A stretch of 64,000 bases of DNA from contig CAMAVB010000001.1 in NCBI GenBank assembly GCA_945861465.1, forward strand, positions 1 through 64,000, given 5' to 3'. Shown here in pieces: positions 44,187 to 53,014 of the stretch. The stretch comes from Candidatus Kuenenia stuttgartensis (GTDB lineage: Bacteria > Planctomycetota > Planctomycetia > Planctomycetales > Planctomycetaceae). The translations under genes were made by a program, and so were the position numbers. Each line of letters starts with the position of its first letter. Position 1 is the stretch's first letter. The notes beneath the pieces were generated by a model that was not told where the DNA came from, made no database searches, and was given only the letters and a program-made list of their open reading frames with translations.

Positions 44187-45464
44187 ATGGCGCCAAACGC
44201 AATTCGCTGGATCTGCTGTACGGTCGTTTTTTCTATTCATCTGCAGTCCACAACGGCTGATAACTGGCCGGAGTGGCGCGGGAATCATGGGGACGGCACA
44301 AGTGACGAGAAGGGTCTTCCGACGAAATGGAATTCCACTGACAATGTTGCCTGGAAAGTCGCCCTGCCGGAGCCTGGAAATTCGACACCCATTGTCTGGG
44401 ACGATCGCGTCTACATGACTCAACCGGTGGTCGCTCAGAATCGTCGCGCGCTGATGTGTTTCCATCGCAGCGACGGTCGGTTGCTGTGGCAGGCGGAAAC
44501 AGAATGGAAAGAGGCCGATCCGACACATGCCACCAACCCCGTGTGTTCGTCATCGCCCGTGACCGACGGTGCAAGAGTCATTGCCTGGTTCGGATCAGCA
44601 GGACTGTTCTGTTACGACATGGAAGGTCACGAACTATGGAATCGTGATCTGGGAATTCAGAAACACATCTGGGGCTATGGCTCGTCGCCCGTGATTCACG
44701 GTGACTTGTGCTACCTGAATTTCGGTCCCGGCGAGCGATCGTTCTTAATTGCCGTGAATAAGAAGACCGGCGAGACAGTCTGGCAGCATGACGAACCGAT
44801 CAACACGCAGGGAACAAGCGAAGCAAAGTTTTCGGGCGCGGACTATTACGGTTCCTGGAGCACGCCGGTCCTGCGGCATATCGGAGAACGCGATCAGCTG
44901 ATTATCAGTTTTCCGTTTCGGGTATGTGGCATGGACCCACTGACCGGCCACGAACTGTGGACAAGTTCCGGCATTAACGCCCTGGCTTACACTTCGCCCC
45001 TGATTGCCGATGACACCGTTGTCGCGATGGGAGGGTACAACGGAATGTCGATTGGAATTCAGGTCAAAGGCAACGGAGATATCACGGAATCAGGCCGACT
45101 TTGGCGACATCCGAAGACGAAACAACGCATCGGGTCCGGCGTGATTCACGCTGGCTATCTGTTTATCCATAACGATCCTGGAATCGCCGAATGCTTTGAA
45201 CTGAAGACCGGGAAAACGGTCTGGGAAGAGCGGCTCTCCGGACCCGGAACCTCGGCCACGAACTGGTCATCCGTCATGGTCGCGGACGGTCACTGCTACA
45301 CGATGACTCAGGGCGGCGATTGTTTCGTCTTTCGAGCCAGCCCGCAGTTTGAACTGGTATCGACGAATTCACTTGGAGAAGCGTCCAATTCCTCCGTAGC
45401 GGCCAGCAACGGACAGCTGTTCCTGCGCACGCATCAGCATTTGTGGTGCATCGGAAAGCGTTGA
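44187..45464 (+). CDS. Secreted PQQ-like beta-propeller protein
   Basis: 425 residues with a signal peptide (AIRWICCTVVFSIHLQSTTA). The body starts NWPEWRGNHGDGTS, the usual opening of planctomycete PQQ-type WD40-like propellers, and has repeated blades: NVAWKVALPEPGNSTPIVWD, LMCFHRSDGRLLWQAE, CYDMEGHELWNRDLG, AVNKKTGETVWQHDEP, CGMDPLTGHELWTSSG, CFELKTGKTVWEERL. It lacks the motif expected of a catalytic dehydrogenase, so I read it as an exported scaffold or binding protein. GGAG lies eight bases before the ATG. It follows the NDH-2-like gene across a repeat and may be transcribed separately. Confidence 0.9.
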   Translation: MAPNAIRWICCTVVFSIHLQSTTADNWPEWRGNHGDGTSDEKGLPTKWNSTDNVAWKVALPEPGNSTPIVWDDRVYMTQPVVAQNRRALMCFHRSDGRLLWQAETEWKEADPTHATNPVCSSSPVTDGARVIAWFGSAGLFCYDMEGHELWNRDLGIQKHIWGYGSSPVIHGDLCYLNFGPGERSFLIAVNKKTGETVWQHDEPINTQGTSEAKFSGADYYGSWSTPVLRHIGERDQLIISFPFRVCGMDPLTGHELWTSSGINALAYTSPLIADDTVVAMGGYNGMSIGIQVKGNGDITESGRLWRHPKTKQRIGSGVIHAGYLFIHNDPGIAECFELKTGKTVWEERLSGPGTSATNWSSVMVADGHCYTMTQGGDCFVFRASPQFELVSTNSLGEASNSSVAASNGQLFLRTHQHLWCIGKR

Positions 45465-45667
45465 CACGTTTGGTGTCCTCTGCAAGCCAGCAGAATTCGT
45501 CCCAGCAGAATTCGTCTTGCATTGGCAGTTGAATCTTCTGGGAAAAACTGACGGCTGGAGCAGGGCGAGTGGTTTGAATTTCGAGGTCCAGCTCATCTGC
45601 CTGCTACACACAATTGCCTTGTAAGAAACTTTTGACAGCCACTGGATCCGCGTGGTAGACTGTCAGC

Positions 45668-46090
45668 ATGATAATCAATATCCCACCCGACCTTGAACAG
45701 ATTATTGACAGGCAACTTTCCTCCGGTCGTTTTGCAGATGCGGTAGATGTGATCCGCGCAGCACTGACACGTCTGGTCACCTTCACAAATCTGGATCTGT
45801 CCACGCTGGAAAATCGGGACTCACTGGAAGAAGTGAAAGGGGAGTTAATTCTTGACCTTCTCGAAAAACTCCACGCGGTGGAGTTATTCGACCTCCGCAA
45901 TGAGTCGCCCGCCACCAAATGGTCAGGCAGCGGAATCCAACCTGGTAAGTCCACTGTCGAGCGTTTGCCAGAGTTTTTCACAAGCTCTGATGATTCTTTT
46001 GTTCCAACAGCCATTCCGATGCCAAGGGGACGATTTGTCCAGCCCGTCAAAGGCGGCAAGCGACTACCTGAATTTCATGGCATTGAATGA
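45668..46090 (+). CDS. ParD-like DNA-binding protein with unusual tail
   Basis: 140 residues. The first 40 (INIPPDLEQIIDRQLSSGRF, ADAVDVIRAALTRLV) look like a ParD/CopG ribbon-helix-helix antitoxin. ParD proteins are usually 80-90 residues; here the chain continues with a Glu/Leu helix (LEEVKGELILDLLEKLHAVELF) and a Ser/Pro/Gly-rich tail ending PKRGRF-like (MPRGRFVQPVKGGKRLPEF). The stop overlaps the next gene by 14 bp, as in many toxin-antitoxin pairs, but no ParE/RelE-type partner is present; the partner is an unknown 166-residue protein. The start has no strong ribosome site. Function as autoregulatory antitoxin is inference. Confidence 0.7.
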   Translation: MIINIPPDLEQIIDRQLSSGRFADAVDVIRAALTRLVTFTNLDLSTLENRDSLEEVKGELILDLLEKLHAVELFDLRNESPATKWSGSGIQPGKSTVERLPEFFTSSDDSFVPTAIPMPRGRFVQPVKGGKRLPEFHGIE

Positions 46091-46577
46091 TGTCGAGACC
46101 CCAAATCCAGCAGACTCTCTGACTCAAGGCGACATTTTCGGTAGCTGTCCGATCATCGCCTTCGTCGCCTCGGAAGATGGAAGCTATCGTGTCGCGGAGT
46201 TCGAAGCCAACCTCATAGTACTCACGCAGGCGTGCGATTTGGCAAACGCTAAAACTCAGCGTGTCCAGGTCTGCATCGTCCATGATGTGCAGACCATAAT
46301 TGCCCAAGGCGTGGTCACTGCAAACGTCGTCCGCGACCAAGTTCGGAATCATCGAGTCTTTGGATGGTATTTTCTGCCCGAACATCAACCGATGATTTCT
46401 GAATCAATCGTTGATCTGCGGGACATCCATACGCTGCCACGAACTATGCTTGAACAATTCGCTTCCAGCGGAAAGCGAATTGGCAGACTCATCCCGCCAT
46501 ACCGGGAACATATGGCCCAGCACTTTGCGACTACGTTCTCGCGCATTGCACTTCCCCAACCATACTCAACAACGTAG
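46077..46577 (+). CDS. Unknown protein with LTQACDLAN motif, partner of ParD-like gene
   Basis: 166 residues. It overlaps the ParD-like gene (ATG at 46077). Visible: LTQGDIFGSCPIIAFVASED, NLIVLTQACDLANAKTQRVQ, VRDQVRNHRVFGWYFLPEHQ, VDLRDIHTLPRTMLEQFASSGKR and LIPPYREHMAQHFATTFSRI near the end. I do not recognise a named family. The LTQACDLANxK core and the HRVFGWYFLP stretch look conserved in character (aromatic, charged, buried strands), and the conserved Cys-Asp pair may bind a metal or act in catalysis, which is speculation. The two-gene overlap suggests an antitoxin-effector or phage-defence type unit. Confidence 0.7.
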   Translation: MALNDVETPNPADSLTQGDIFGSCPIIAFVASEDGSYRVAEFEANLIVLTQACDLANAKTQRVQVCIVHDVQTIIAQGVVTANVVRDQVRNHRVFGWYFLPEHQPMISESIVDLRDIHTLPRTMLEQFASSGKRIGRLIPPYREHMAQHFATTFSRIALPQPYSTT

Positions 46578-46598
46578 TGAACGCAATTCAAGAAACAA

Positions 46599-48260
46599 CT
46601 ATGGCTGCGTAATCGCCACGGGTGCGATGATCTTTGAACGATGGTTGCGGTTGTGATGGATCGTGTTCGTCGCTGAAGCTGCGTCAGGCGGGAACTCGAT
46701 CGTCGCTGGTTTTCCAGTTTGCGGATTGGGTTCATAGAGTGGTGATCCGGTGCTGGCGACAGTCACGCGAATCCGGTGGCCTTTGTTGAAGATCTGGCTG
46801 ATCCAGCCGACGTCGAAGGCCACTTTGACGACTTCGCCGGGCTTCATCAGGACTTCGTGATCAAAGCCGTCCCGGTAGCGAACTCGCTGAGGATAATCGA
46901 CGATCAGAATTGAGCGACCATCGGGATAGACGTCGCTGATTCGAACGATGACGTCGGTGTCAGGTGCTGTGGATGACAGGTACAGCTCGGCGCGAATTCG
47001 TCCGGTCATTTCTGTCGGAGATCTGAGTGATTCTGTTGTGAATGTTCGCACTTCCGACTGTTTTTCGAACGCCTGAGCATTCGTCGCACCCGGAAAGCCG
47101 GTCCCCGGAATCTCCATCGGATGCAGCGGATCGCTGACGTAACTTGTCACACTCATCTCACTTGTGGGTGAGGCCGTTGTCAGCAGACCGTCCGCAGCAA
47201 GATATAGCGGAGTCGATTGGACTGCGGGCGGAAAATTGTCAGCATTTCTCCAGACGTTGCCCGGAGCTTCCGGCTCACCGACAGCACCCATGACGTAATA
47301 GCGCACCGCCGGTTCTTGATCGACGCCCGTGTCTTTGCCTTTCAGCCAGTAGTCGAACCACCGAATCATATGTTCGAGTTCCGGCCATGTCGCATCGACC
47401 GGGTACACGAGATCGCCAACCTTGCTGCCCTTATTGAGTCGACCGTGCAGCCAGGGGCCGACGACCAGCTGTTGCCTGCCGCGTGAGTTTTCTCCGCCGT
47501 GCTCCTGTCTGCCCTGAAAGCTGGCGATGGAGCCCTGATTCATGAAGTCATACCAGCTTCCGATCGTGAAACAGGGCACATTCATTTTGCCGAAGTGCAG
47601 CGAACAATCTTCATCCCGCCAATAGTCGTCGTAGTGAGGATGCGTCATCCATTCCTCCAACAGGCGATCGTTGTCGGCTGGCACACGGCAGTTTCCCGCC
47701 AGCGACTTGAATCGTGACGGGCGACTCGTCCCGCCAATGCGATAGCCTTCGTGGAACAGGCTCAGCCCCGTATCGACCATGTACTGCGCGGTCAGATGAG
47801 GCGGTTGCGTGATCGCCAGGAAGTTCTGCGCGTATCCGGCCTGTGAACTTCCAAACGTCCCGACCTTACCTGTACTCCATGGCTGCGTCCCCAGCCACTC
47901 GCAAGCGTCGTATCCATCCTTGAGTTCGCCCCAGCCGAGAGCGCGGTAGCCAACCCAGGTGCCTTCCGATTTGTGAGTGCCTCGATAATTGACCATCGCA
48001 ACAACATATCCGGCCTCGGCCAGGCTCGCCGCTGCCTTGCGAGTTCCCGCGCCAGTGATGTCGGCGTAGCGTTGTTCAAACAACACCGGCCAAGGCCCAG
48101 CGCCTGGCGGAAAATAGAGGTTCGCTGAAAGATGTTTTCCGTCCCGCATCGGGATCATCTGTTGTTTCTCGGTGATGGTCCCAAGGTCAACGTCCTGAAA
48201 GGCGACCGCCTGATGCTGGCAGAGACCGCCAAGGATGATGCAGAGAAGCATGGATCGCAT
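46599..48260 (-). CDS. Secreted CocE/NonD-type alpha/beta hydrolase
   Basis: 553 residues from ATG 48260, with AAGGA eight bases upstream and a signal peptide (SMLLCIILGGLCQHQAVA). The N-terminal hydrolase part has ISMRDGKHLSANLYFP-like RDG motif, LFEQRYADITGAG, GYVVAMVNYRG, GELKDGYDACEWL and the nucleophile elbow FGSSQAGY (about 145, Ser). The Asp/His region includes VVGPWLHGRLN. The C-terminal jelly-roll starts near GTGFPGAT and includes SSTAPDTDVIVRISDVYPDG. This is the X-Pro dipeptidyl-peptidase/cocaine-esterase fold; the substrate is unknown (acyl or peptide ester). The 78 residues upstream in the longest reading are encoded by the repeat at 48321-48540 and were removed. It is convergent with the unknown gene ending at 46577. 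Confidence 0.88.
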   Translation of the reverse strand: MRSMLLCIILGGLCQHQAVAFQDVDLGTITEKQQMIPMRDGKHLSANLYFPPGAGPWPVLFEQRYADITGAGTRKAAASLAEAGYVVAMVNYRGTHKSEGTWVGYRALGWGELKDGYDACEWLGTQPWSTGKVGTFGSSQAGYAQNFLAITQPPHLTAQYMVDTGLSLFHEGYRIGGTSRPSRFKSLAGNCRVPADNDRLLEEWMTHPHYDDYWRDEDCSLHFGKMNVPCFTIGSWYDFMNQGSIASFQGRQEHGGENSRGRQQLVVGPWLHGRLNKGSKVGDLVYPVDATWPELEHMIRWFDYWLKGKDTGVDQEPAVRYYVMGAVGEPEAPGNVWRNADNFPPAVQSTPLYLAADGLLTTASPTSEMSVTSYVSDPLHPMEIPGTGFPGATNAQAFEKQSEVRTFTTESLRSPTEMTGRIRAELYLSSTAPDTDVIVRISDVYPDGRSILIVDYPQRVRYRDGFDHEVLMKPGEVVKVAFDVGWISQIFNKGHRIRVTVASTGSPLYEPNPQTGKPATIEFPPDAASATNTIHHNRNHRSKIIAPVAITQP

Positions 48261-48320
48261 ATCATTTTCCTTCAGGACAAACCACAGGCCGCGACCATTG
48301 TCGCGCAGTTGTGGCGTACT

Positions 48321-48347
48321 GTAGCCGTCTCGCTCCGCCGAGACGAG
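48321..48347. repeat. GTAGCCGTCTCGCTCCGCCG hairpin
   Basis: Same hairpin as 40578-40604, but the stem is GTCTCG/CGAGAC instead of GTCACG/CGTGAC, so both arms changed together. CTTCGAATCACATTGGGT follows. Confidence 0.8.
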
Positions 48348-48389
48348 TCTTCGAATCACATTGGGTGAAGAATGCGGTCGCGGATTTTG

Positions 48390-48540
48390 GTAGGTCCTGC
48401 CTGCCGGGCAGGACTTCGCGGCTTGCCGCGACCAGCGACCAGTCGAAGTCGGATGAATGGCCACGTGGCGACGTGGAGCGGGTGTGCGACCCATGGCGGT
48501 TCGCCTTACGGCGAAAGTCCTTTCCGGTAGAAAGGATCTA
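48390..48540. repeat. TAGGTCCTGC element, copy 2
   Basis: Shares TAGGTCCTGCCTGCCGGGCA, GGACTTCGCGGC, GCCGCGACCAGCGACCA and the CGGTTCG...CGAAAGTCC module with copy 1. The middle 40 bp and the last stem (TTTCCGGTAGAAAGGATCTA) differ. Confidence 0.8.
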
Positions 48541-48637
48541 CTTCAGCGACTGCACTATCGCGTGACGACTGGATGTAGCACTTGCTATTCTTATGACTCA
48601 CGCCTTTGAATCACCGGGAATTGCAGGGAGACATGAA

Positions 48638-50059
48638 ATGCGTCAATCAGTTGCGCGAAGAGATTTTCTTTCCAGTGTGGCTGCTGCAACACTTTCTGCA
48701 ACGGCATTCTCGGGCAGTATTCTCGGTCAAGTGGCTGCAACTGTGGCCGACGAGAACAAATCCGCCGTCTGGAAAGCTGGTGTTGCCAGAACGGTGATCA
48801 CTCCCGAAACGTCCGTCTGGCTGGCTGGCTACGGGACCAAACGAGCGCCGGATGGAAAGTTGCACGATCTGTGGATGAAGGCCCTGGCCCTCGAAGACAG
48901 TAATGGAAAGCGGGCTGTGCTGATCACCAGCGATTTCCAGGGCGTGCCGAAGATGATGAGCGACCGCGTCTTTCAACAGTTGAAGGAGAAGTTTCGGCTG
49001 GAGCGGTCGCAGATCATGTTTACGTTTTCTCACAATCACTGCGGACCTCGGCTGGGCGATGACCTTATCGACTACTATCCGGTGGAAGCCGAGCAGGAAC
49101 AACTGGTCACTGAGTACACCGATCTGATGGTGAAACGAACCGTCGAACTCGTCGGCGAGGCGTTGTCCAGACTCGCCCCGGCCAGCCTGCAGACTGGCGA
49201 TGGAAAAACGACGTTTGCCGTGAATCGACGCAACAATCGAGAGGCCGACGTTCCGGACCTGATCGCGAAAGGAACGCCGCTTGTGGGTCCGGTGGATCAT
49301 ACCGTTCCGGTCATGACTGTGACTCGACCGGACGGCAAGCCCGAAGCGGTCCTGTTTGGTTACGCCTGCCATCCGACGACGCTGAGCTTCACAACCTGGT
49401 GCGGCGACTATCCCGGTTTCGCACAACTGGAACTGGAGAACAAACATCCCGGTGTGACAGCGATGTTCGTGAATACCTGCGGAGGCGACCAGAATCCGCT
49501 GCCTCGTCGTGAGGTCGAGTTGTGCGAAAAGTACGGGCACATGCTGGCCATTGCCGTGGAAGAGGTCCTTGCGAAGCCACTGAAACCAGTGTCGTCCGGG
49601 CTGAAGCTAGCGTTCGAGATGGTGGATCTGGCTTATCTCAATGTCGTCTCGCGGGAAGAACTAACGGCGTTACTTGAGGACAGCAACGCCTTGAAAGCTC
49701 GATGGGCGAAACGGCTGCTGGCAAAGCTGGAAGCTGGTGATCAGTTTCCAGCGGAGTATCCGTATCCTATTCATGCCTGGCAGCTAGGCAGCGAGATGCT
49801 GCTGATCGGCATGGGCGCGGAAACAGTCGTCGATTACGCACTGCGATTTAAAGCAGAGTTCGGCGAAGGCACATGGGTACTTGGTTACGCCGACGACATG
49901 ATTTCCTACATCCCGTCGCGCCGAGTCTGGGACGAAGGTGGCTACGAAGGCGGCTCCAACCTGTACGAATACGGTCGTCCCGCCTTCCGCTGGGCCGGGG
50001 ACATCGAGGACCGTATCGCGGCAACGGTACACAAGCTCGTAAAGCAGGTGCGTGAGTAG
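48638..50059 (+). CDS. Neutral/alkaline non-lysosomal ceramidase-like secreted protein
   Basis: 473 residues. A twin-arginine-type signal (RRDFLSSVAAATLSATAFSG) directs export. The body matches the N-terminal domain of neutral ceramidases: AGVARTVITPETSVWLAGYG, LWMKALALEDSNGKRAVLIT, SDFQG, FTFSHNHCGPRLGD (zinc-binding His), FGYACHPTTLSFTTWCGDYP and FVNTCGGDQNPLPR. These families hydrolyse lipid amides or related bonds with one Zn ion, but planctomycete members are often of unknown substrate, and the typical C-terminal domain is missing here. GGGAG eight bases before the ATG supports the start at 48638 rather than 48593. Confidence 0.87.
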   Translation: MRQSVARRDFLSSVAAATLSATAFSGSILGQVAATVADENKSAVWKAGVARTVITPETSVWLAGYGTKRAPDGKLHDLWMKALALEDSNGKRAVLITSDFQGVPKMMSDRVFQQLKEKFRLERSQIMFTFSHNHCGPRLGDDLIDYYPVEAEQEQLVTEYTDLMVKRTVELVGEALSRLAPASLQTGDGKTTFAVNRRNNREADVPDLIAKGTPLVGPVDHTVPVMTVTRPDGKPEAVLFGYACHPTTLSFTTWCGDYPGFAQLELENKHPGVTAMFVNTCGGDQNPLPRREVELCEKYGHMLAIAVEEVLAKPLKPVSSGLKLAFEMVDLAYLNVVSREELTALLEDSNALKARWAKRLLAKLEAGDQFPAEYPYPIHAWQLGSEMLLIGMGAETVVDYALRFKAEFGEGTWVLGYADDMISYIPSRRVWDEGGYEGGSNLYEYGRPAFRWAGDIEDRIAATVHKLVKQVRE

Positions 50060-50121
50060 TTTAACGGCGTGGGCATCGCCCCGCGCTTTGGAATCCAAAT
50101 CACCGGGGCGGCAGTTCCATC

Positions 50122-50211
50122 GGCGAGCGGTTGGGCGTCAGCCCACCGAGTTCATTTTTACCCGTCCGCCGCCGGAATCGCACTCGGAGGGCTGACGCCC
50201 CGCCGCTCGCC
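50122..50211. repeat. GGCGAGCGG-ended palindrome, copy near 50.1 kb
   Basis: GGCGAGCGGTTGGGCGTCAG with CCCACCGAG on the left; CTCGGAGGGCTGACGCCCCG plus CCGCTCGCC on the right, loop about 30 bp. Confidence 0.85.
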
Positions 50212-50355
50212 TCTCGCAACTTGCAACTTGCAACTTACCTCTCCCCTCGCCAAATCACCGGATGCGTCGCCTCAAGATCAAAATCCGGCCAGTTCTGCTG
50301 AATCCATGCAGCGGCGTCATGCATGTTATGAAACCGCCGCGGCGGTAGTTCCCCC

Positions 50356-50462
50356 GGCGAGCGGTTGGGCGTCAGCCCTCCGTGCCCATTTCCGTCCGCC
50401 GCAGGAATCGCATCCGAGGTCGCAGGAATCGCACTCGGAGGGCTGACGCCCTGCCGCTCGCC
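50356..50462. repeat. GGCGAGCGG-ended palindrome with internal duplication
   Basis: Same arms as the previous element. The loop holds CGCAGGAATCGCATCCGAGG followed by TCGCAGGAATCGCACTCGGA, a roughly 20-bp tandem duplication that covers part of the right arm. Confidence 0.85.
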
Positions 50463-50499
50463 AAGTCCCGGACTTATGTCTGTCCTGGCCAGACGGCAG

Positions 50500-50988
50500 T
50501 CAGGGCAGGTTCACAAACAGCAGGATTCGTCCCAACTCGGATTGCAAAGAAGCAGCGAGTCCCCCTGTCTCGGCACTGGACAGTTGATTGACACTTGTGG
50601 CACGAGTCACGACAGGCGTGGAAATGGTGTAATGGTGAGGAGTTCCTTTGAGAACTGTTTTTGCCTGTCCTGCAATGACATTCGCGAATTCACCGGCGAC
50701 ATCATCGACTATTTCCCGGTTCAACGCTGTTCCTTCAGGAAGGTAGCGCGCCGCCAGCCGTGACGCGGTTTCTTCGGTCAGGACCAGAGACATTGTTCCG
50801 GGGACGTTGCGCTTGAGCGTCAAGCTGGCTGACACGAATGTCCCAGGCGATGAGTCAAGCGGGTTGTGGATGTCCGGATCCGCAAACGCTTCGACCTGAA
50901 TCAGTTCCTGAAGGGCTGTCATGGCCGCCGTCGAAAAAGCAATCACGACTTCCTGAGGGAGAGTCGCCGGAGGCTTGCAGTCGTTCAT
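50500..50988 (-). CDS. CheX-like chemotaxis phosphatase domain protein
   Basis: 162 residues from MNDCKPP. CheX/CheC-type features: ALQELIQVEAFADPD, SASLTLKRNVPGTMSLVLTE, ASRLAARYLPEGTALNREIV and DDVAGEFANVIAGQAKTVLK, where E and N three apart are the phosphatase residues of CheX. The C-terminal GLAASLQSELGRILLFVNLP ends as in the family. CheX dephosphorylates CheY-P, and no chemotaxis operon is nearby, so the partner receiver is unknown. A longer reading from ATG 51087 adds 33 residues that look unconserved. The start is uncertain because neither candidate has a clear ribosome site. Confidence 0.8.
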   Translation of the reverse strand: MNDCKPPATLPQEVVIAFSTAAMTALQELIQVEAFADPDIHNPLDSSPGTFVSASLTLKRNVPGTMSLVLTEETASRLAARYLPEGTALNREIVDDVAGEFANVIAGQAKTVLKGTPHHYTISTPVVTRATSVNQLSSAETGGLAASLQSELGRILLFVNLP

Positions 50989-51229
50989 TCGTCGGCTTTC
51001 GTCTGTTGAATCTAAGTCTCTATTGAGCAAACCCGGAGAGCGTTGTATTTGAAAGGAGATCTTCGAGTATTCAAGAATAGTGGACATGTCTGAAGGTGAT
51101 CATTGTATGCTTAATGTACTGGCAATGGTGTCGGTGCTTCGGGCCTGAAACGCCCAACTTCAGAACATCAGCGTTAATCGAAAAAACAACTCCATTTTCT
51201 GATGGCCGCACGACGTGCGCCTGATCGCC

Positions 51230-52768
51230 TTACTGCTGCCAGTAGTTTCTGTCGAGCGTGCGATAATTAATGGCTTCGCTCAGATGTACTGAACTGATAT
51301 CTTCGCATTCTTCGAGATCCGCGATCGTGCGACTGACTCTCAGGATTTTGTCGTGGGCGCGAGCTGACAGACCCATTTCTTCCATCGCGTGTTGCAGCAG
51401 GCTTTCAGCATCCGGCTGCAACTTGCAGAACTTACGGATCTGTGGTGGTTTCATCTTGCCGTTGACTCGTGTCGATTCGCCCTGAAATCGTGCGGACTGT
51501 CGCTTTCGCGCAGTCACGACAGCGTGCCGCATGGTTTCACTCGACGTGCCTTCGGACGTATCGGATAGTTCTCTGAAGGGCACCGGCGGCACTTCGATAT
51601 GAATATCAATGCGGTCCAGCAAAGGCCCGCTGATTCGACTGAGATAGCGTTCGATCTGCAGCGATGTGCAGTTGCAGCTGCGTTTCGGATCACCGCGAAA
51701 CCCGCACGGACAGGGATTCATCGCCGCGACCAGCATGACGCTGGCCGGAAACGTCACGCTTCCCATGGCGCGGGAAATCGTCACGTTCTGATCTTCCAGC
51801 GGCTGACGCAGGACTTCCAGGGTGCGCCGATTGAATTCCGGCAGCTCATCCAGGAACAGAATCCCGTTGTGCGACAGACTGATCTCACCCGGCTGCGGAA
51901 TGCTGCCACCACCGACAAGTCCGGCTTCGCTGATCGTGTGATGCGGCGAACGAAAAGGTCGGCGGAGCAACAGTGGCTGGCCCGGTTCCAATTGGGCGAC
52001 CGCACTGTAAATTCGTGTTGTCTCAAGACTCTCTTCGGGTTCCAGTTCGGGCAGGATCGTGCAGAGTCGCTGCGACAGCAATGTCTTACCGGTACCGGGT
52101 GATCCGATCATCAGCAGATGATGACTTCCAGCGGCTGCAACCGTGACCGCCCGTTTGGCCATTTCCTGACCCTTGACATCCACGTAGTCGATTTCGTATC
52201 GACCGAAGTCACGTCGCGCGTGGTCCCAACTGAAGACGACCGGCTCCAGCGGCAGCTGTGCCGTCAGAAAACCAACGGCTTCCGCCAACGTGCCGACGGC
52301 GATGACATCGATTCCTTCGACGACTGCAGCTTCCATCGCGTTCGCGGCTGGCACGACAATGTGGGTGTGTCCAGAATCTCGCGCAGCAAGCGCCATCGAC
52401 AGGACACCTTTAACGGCACGCAGACTTCCGTCGAGAGCGAGTTCACCGATGTAAATGGCTTTGCGACTGAAGTCCTGTTCGGCCTGCCCGTCGGCCGTCA
52501 GCAATCCGAGTGCTATCGGCAGATCCAGCGATGCGGCGTCTTTGGGGAGATCTGCCGGGGACAGATTGATGACGACGCGATCATCAGGTCGGTGATATCC
52601 GCTGTTGACCAGCGCGCGTTCGATCCGATGCACGCTTTCTTTGACTGCGGCTTCCGCGAGTCCAACCAGAATCGTCTTGGGCAGCGCGCCGGGCGAAATA
52701 TCGACTTCCACTTCGACCAGGCGCGCTTCGATGCCAAACAGAGTGTAAGTTGCAAGTCGCGAAAGCAT
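51230..52768 (-). CDS. YifB/ComM family Mg-chelatase-like AAA+ ATPase
   Basis: 512 residues, the usual length. N-terminal Lon-like fold: [40 protein letters not shown] and [23 protein letters not shown]+ domain: Walker [17 protein letters not shown] (about 213), [20 protein letters not shown], Walker [31 protein letters not shown] (zinc-like Cys set). The C-terminal Mg-chelatase helical domain ends with [20 protein letters not shown] and AINYRTLDR. In naturally competent bacteria the homologue ComM is a branch-migration helicase for transformation; competence of this organism is unknown. Stand-alone gene with no ribosome site recognised. Confidence 0.94.
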   Translation of the reverse strand: MLSRLATYTLFGIEARLVEVEVDISPGALPKTILVGLAEAAVKESVHRIERALVNSGYHRPDDRVVINLSPADLPKDAASLDLPIALGLLTADGQAEQDFSRKAIYIGELALDGSLRAVKGVLSMALAARDSGHTHIVVPAANAMEAAVVEGIDVIAVGTLAEAVGFLTAQLPLEPVVFSWDHARRDFGRYEIDYVDVKGQEMAKRAVTVAAAGSHHLLMIGSPGTGKTLLSQRLCTILPELEPEESLETTRIYSAVAQLEPGQPLLLRRPFRSPHHTISEAGLVGGGSIPQPGEISLSHNGILFLDELPEFNRRTLEVLRQPLEDQNVTISRAMGSVTFPASVMLVAAMNPCPCGFRGDPKRSCNCTSLQIERYLSRISGPLLDRIDIHIEVPPVPFRELSDTSEGTSSETMRHAVVTARKRQSARFQGESTRVNGKMKPPQIRKFCKLQPDAESLLQHAMEEMGLSARAHDKILRVSRTIADLEECEDISSVHLSEAINYRTLDRNYWQQ

Positions 52769-52893
52769 GTCAGAACTTCTGCGCGGACGGGTGAAATGAT
52801 CTCAGGTCCGCGCAGTGTGACGGTCTTTGGCAGACGTTGCAATTCAAGCGCAGCGAACTTGTTCTTCGCGCGGGCTGGCTTGAGGCTCCGATC

Positions 52894-52967
52894 GGCGAGC
52901 GGGGGGACGTGAGTCCCCTGATTCTGCGTGCGTCACCAATCAGGGGATTGACATCCCCCGCTCGCCG
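52894..52967. repeat. GGCGAGCGG-ended palindrome with CAGGGGA interior, copy 2
   Basis: GGCGAGCGGGGGGACGTGAG plus TCCCCTGATT faces AATCAGGGGATTGACATCCC plus CCGCTCGCC. Partner of 9978-10054, with inner stem changes (GGACGTGAGTCC versus GGATGTCAATCC). Confidence 0.85.
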
Positions 52968-53014
52968 ATGAAATACATCTATTCTGACCGCTCGCAATAT
53001 ATTTCCAAAACGTA

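Larger units (their letters stand above)
48261..48637. other. Divergent gap hydrolase/ceramidase-like genes with two repeats
   Basis: Contains a GTAGCCGTCTCGCTCCG hairpin (48321-48347) and a TAGGTCCTGC element (48390-48540). GGGAG eight bases before the ceramidase-like ATG. Confidence 0.65.
50060..50499. other. Intergenic gap with two GGCGAGCGG palindromes
   Basis: Convergent gap. Elements at 50122-50211 and 50356-50462 lie in direct order, with CTTGCAACTTGCAACTTAC (tandem CAACTTG) between them. No gene seen. Confidence 0.65.

Noticed and set aside
48261-48494. 78-residue N-terminal extension of the CocE-like hydrolase
   Set aside because: It is encoded by the repeats at 48321-48540; the ATG at 48260 has a ribosome site and a signal peptide.
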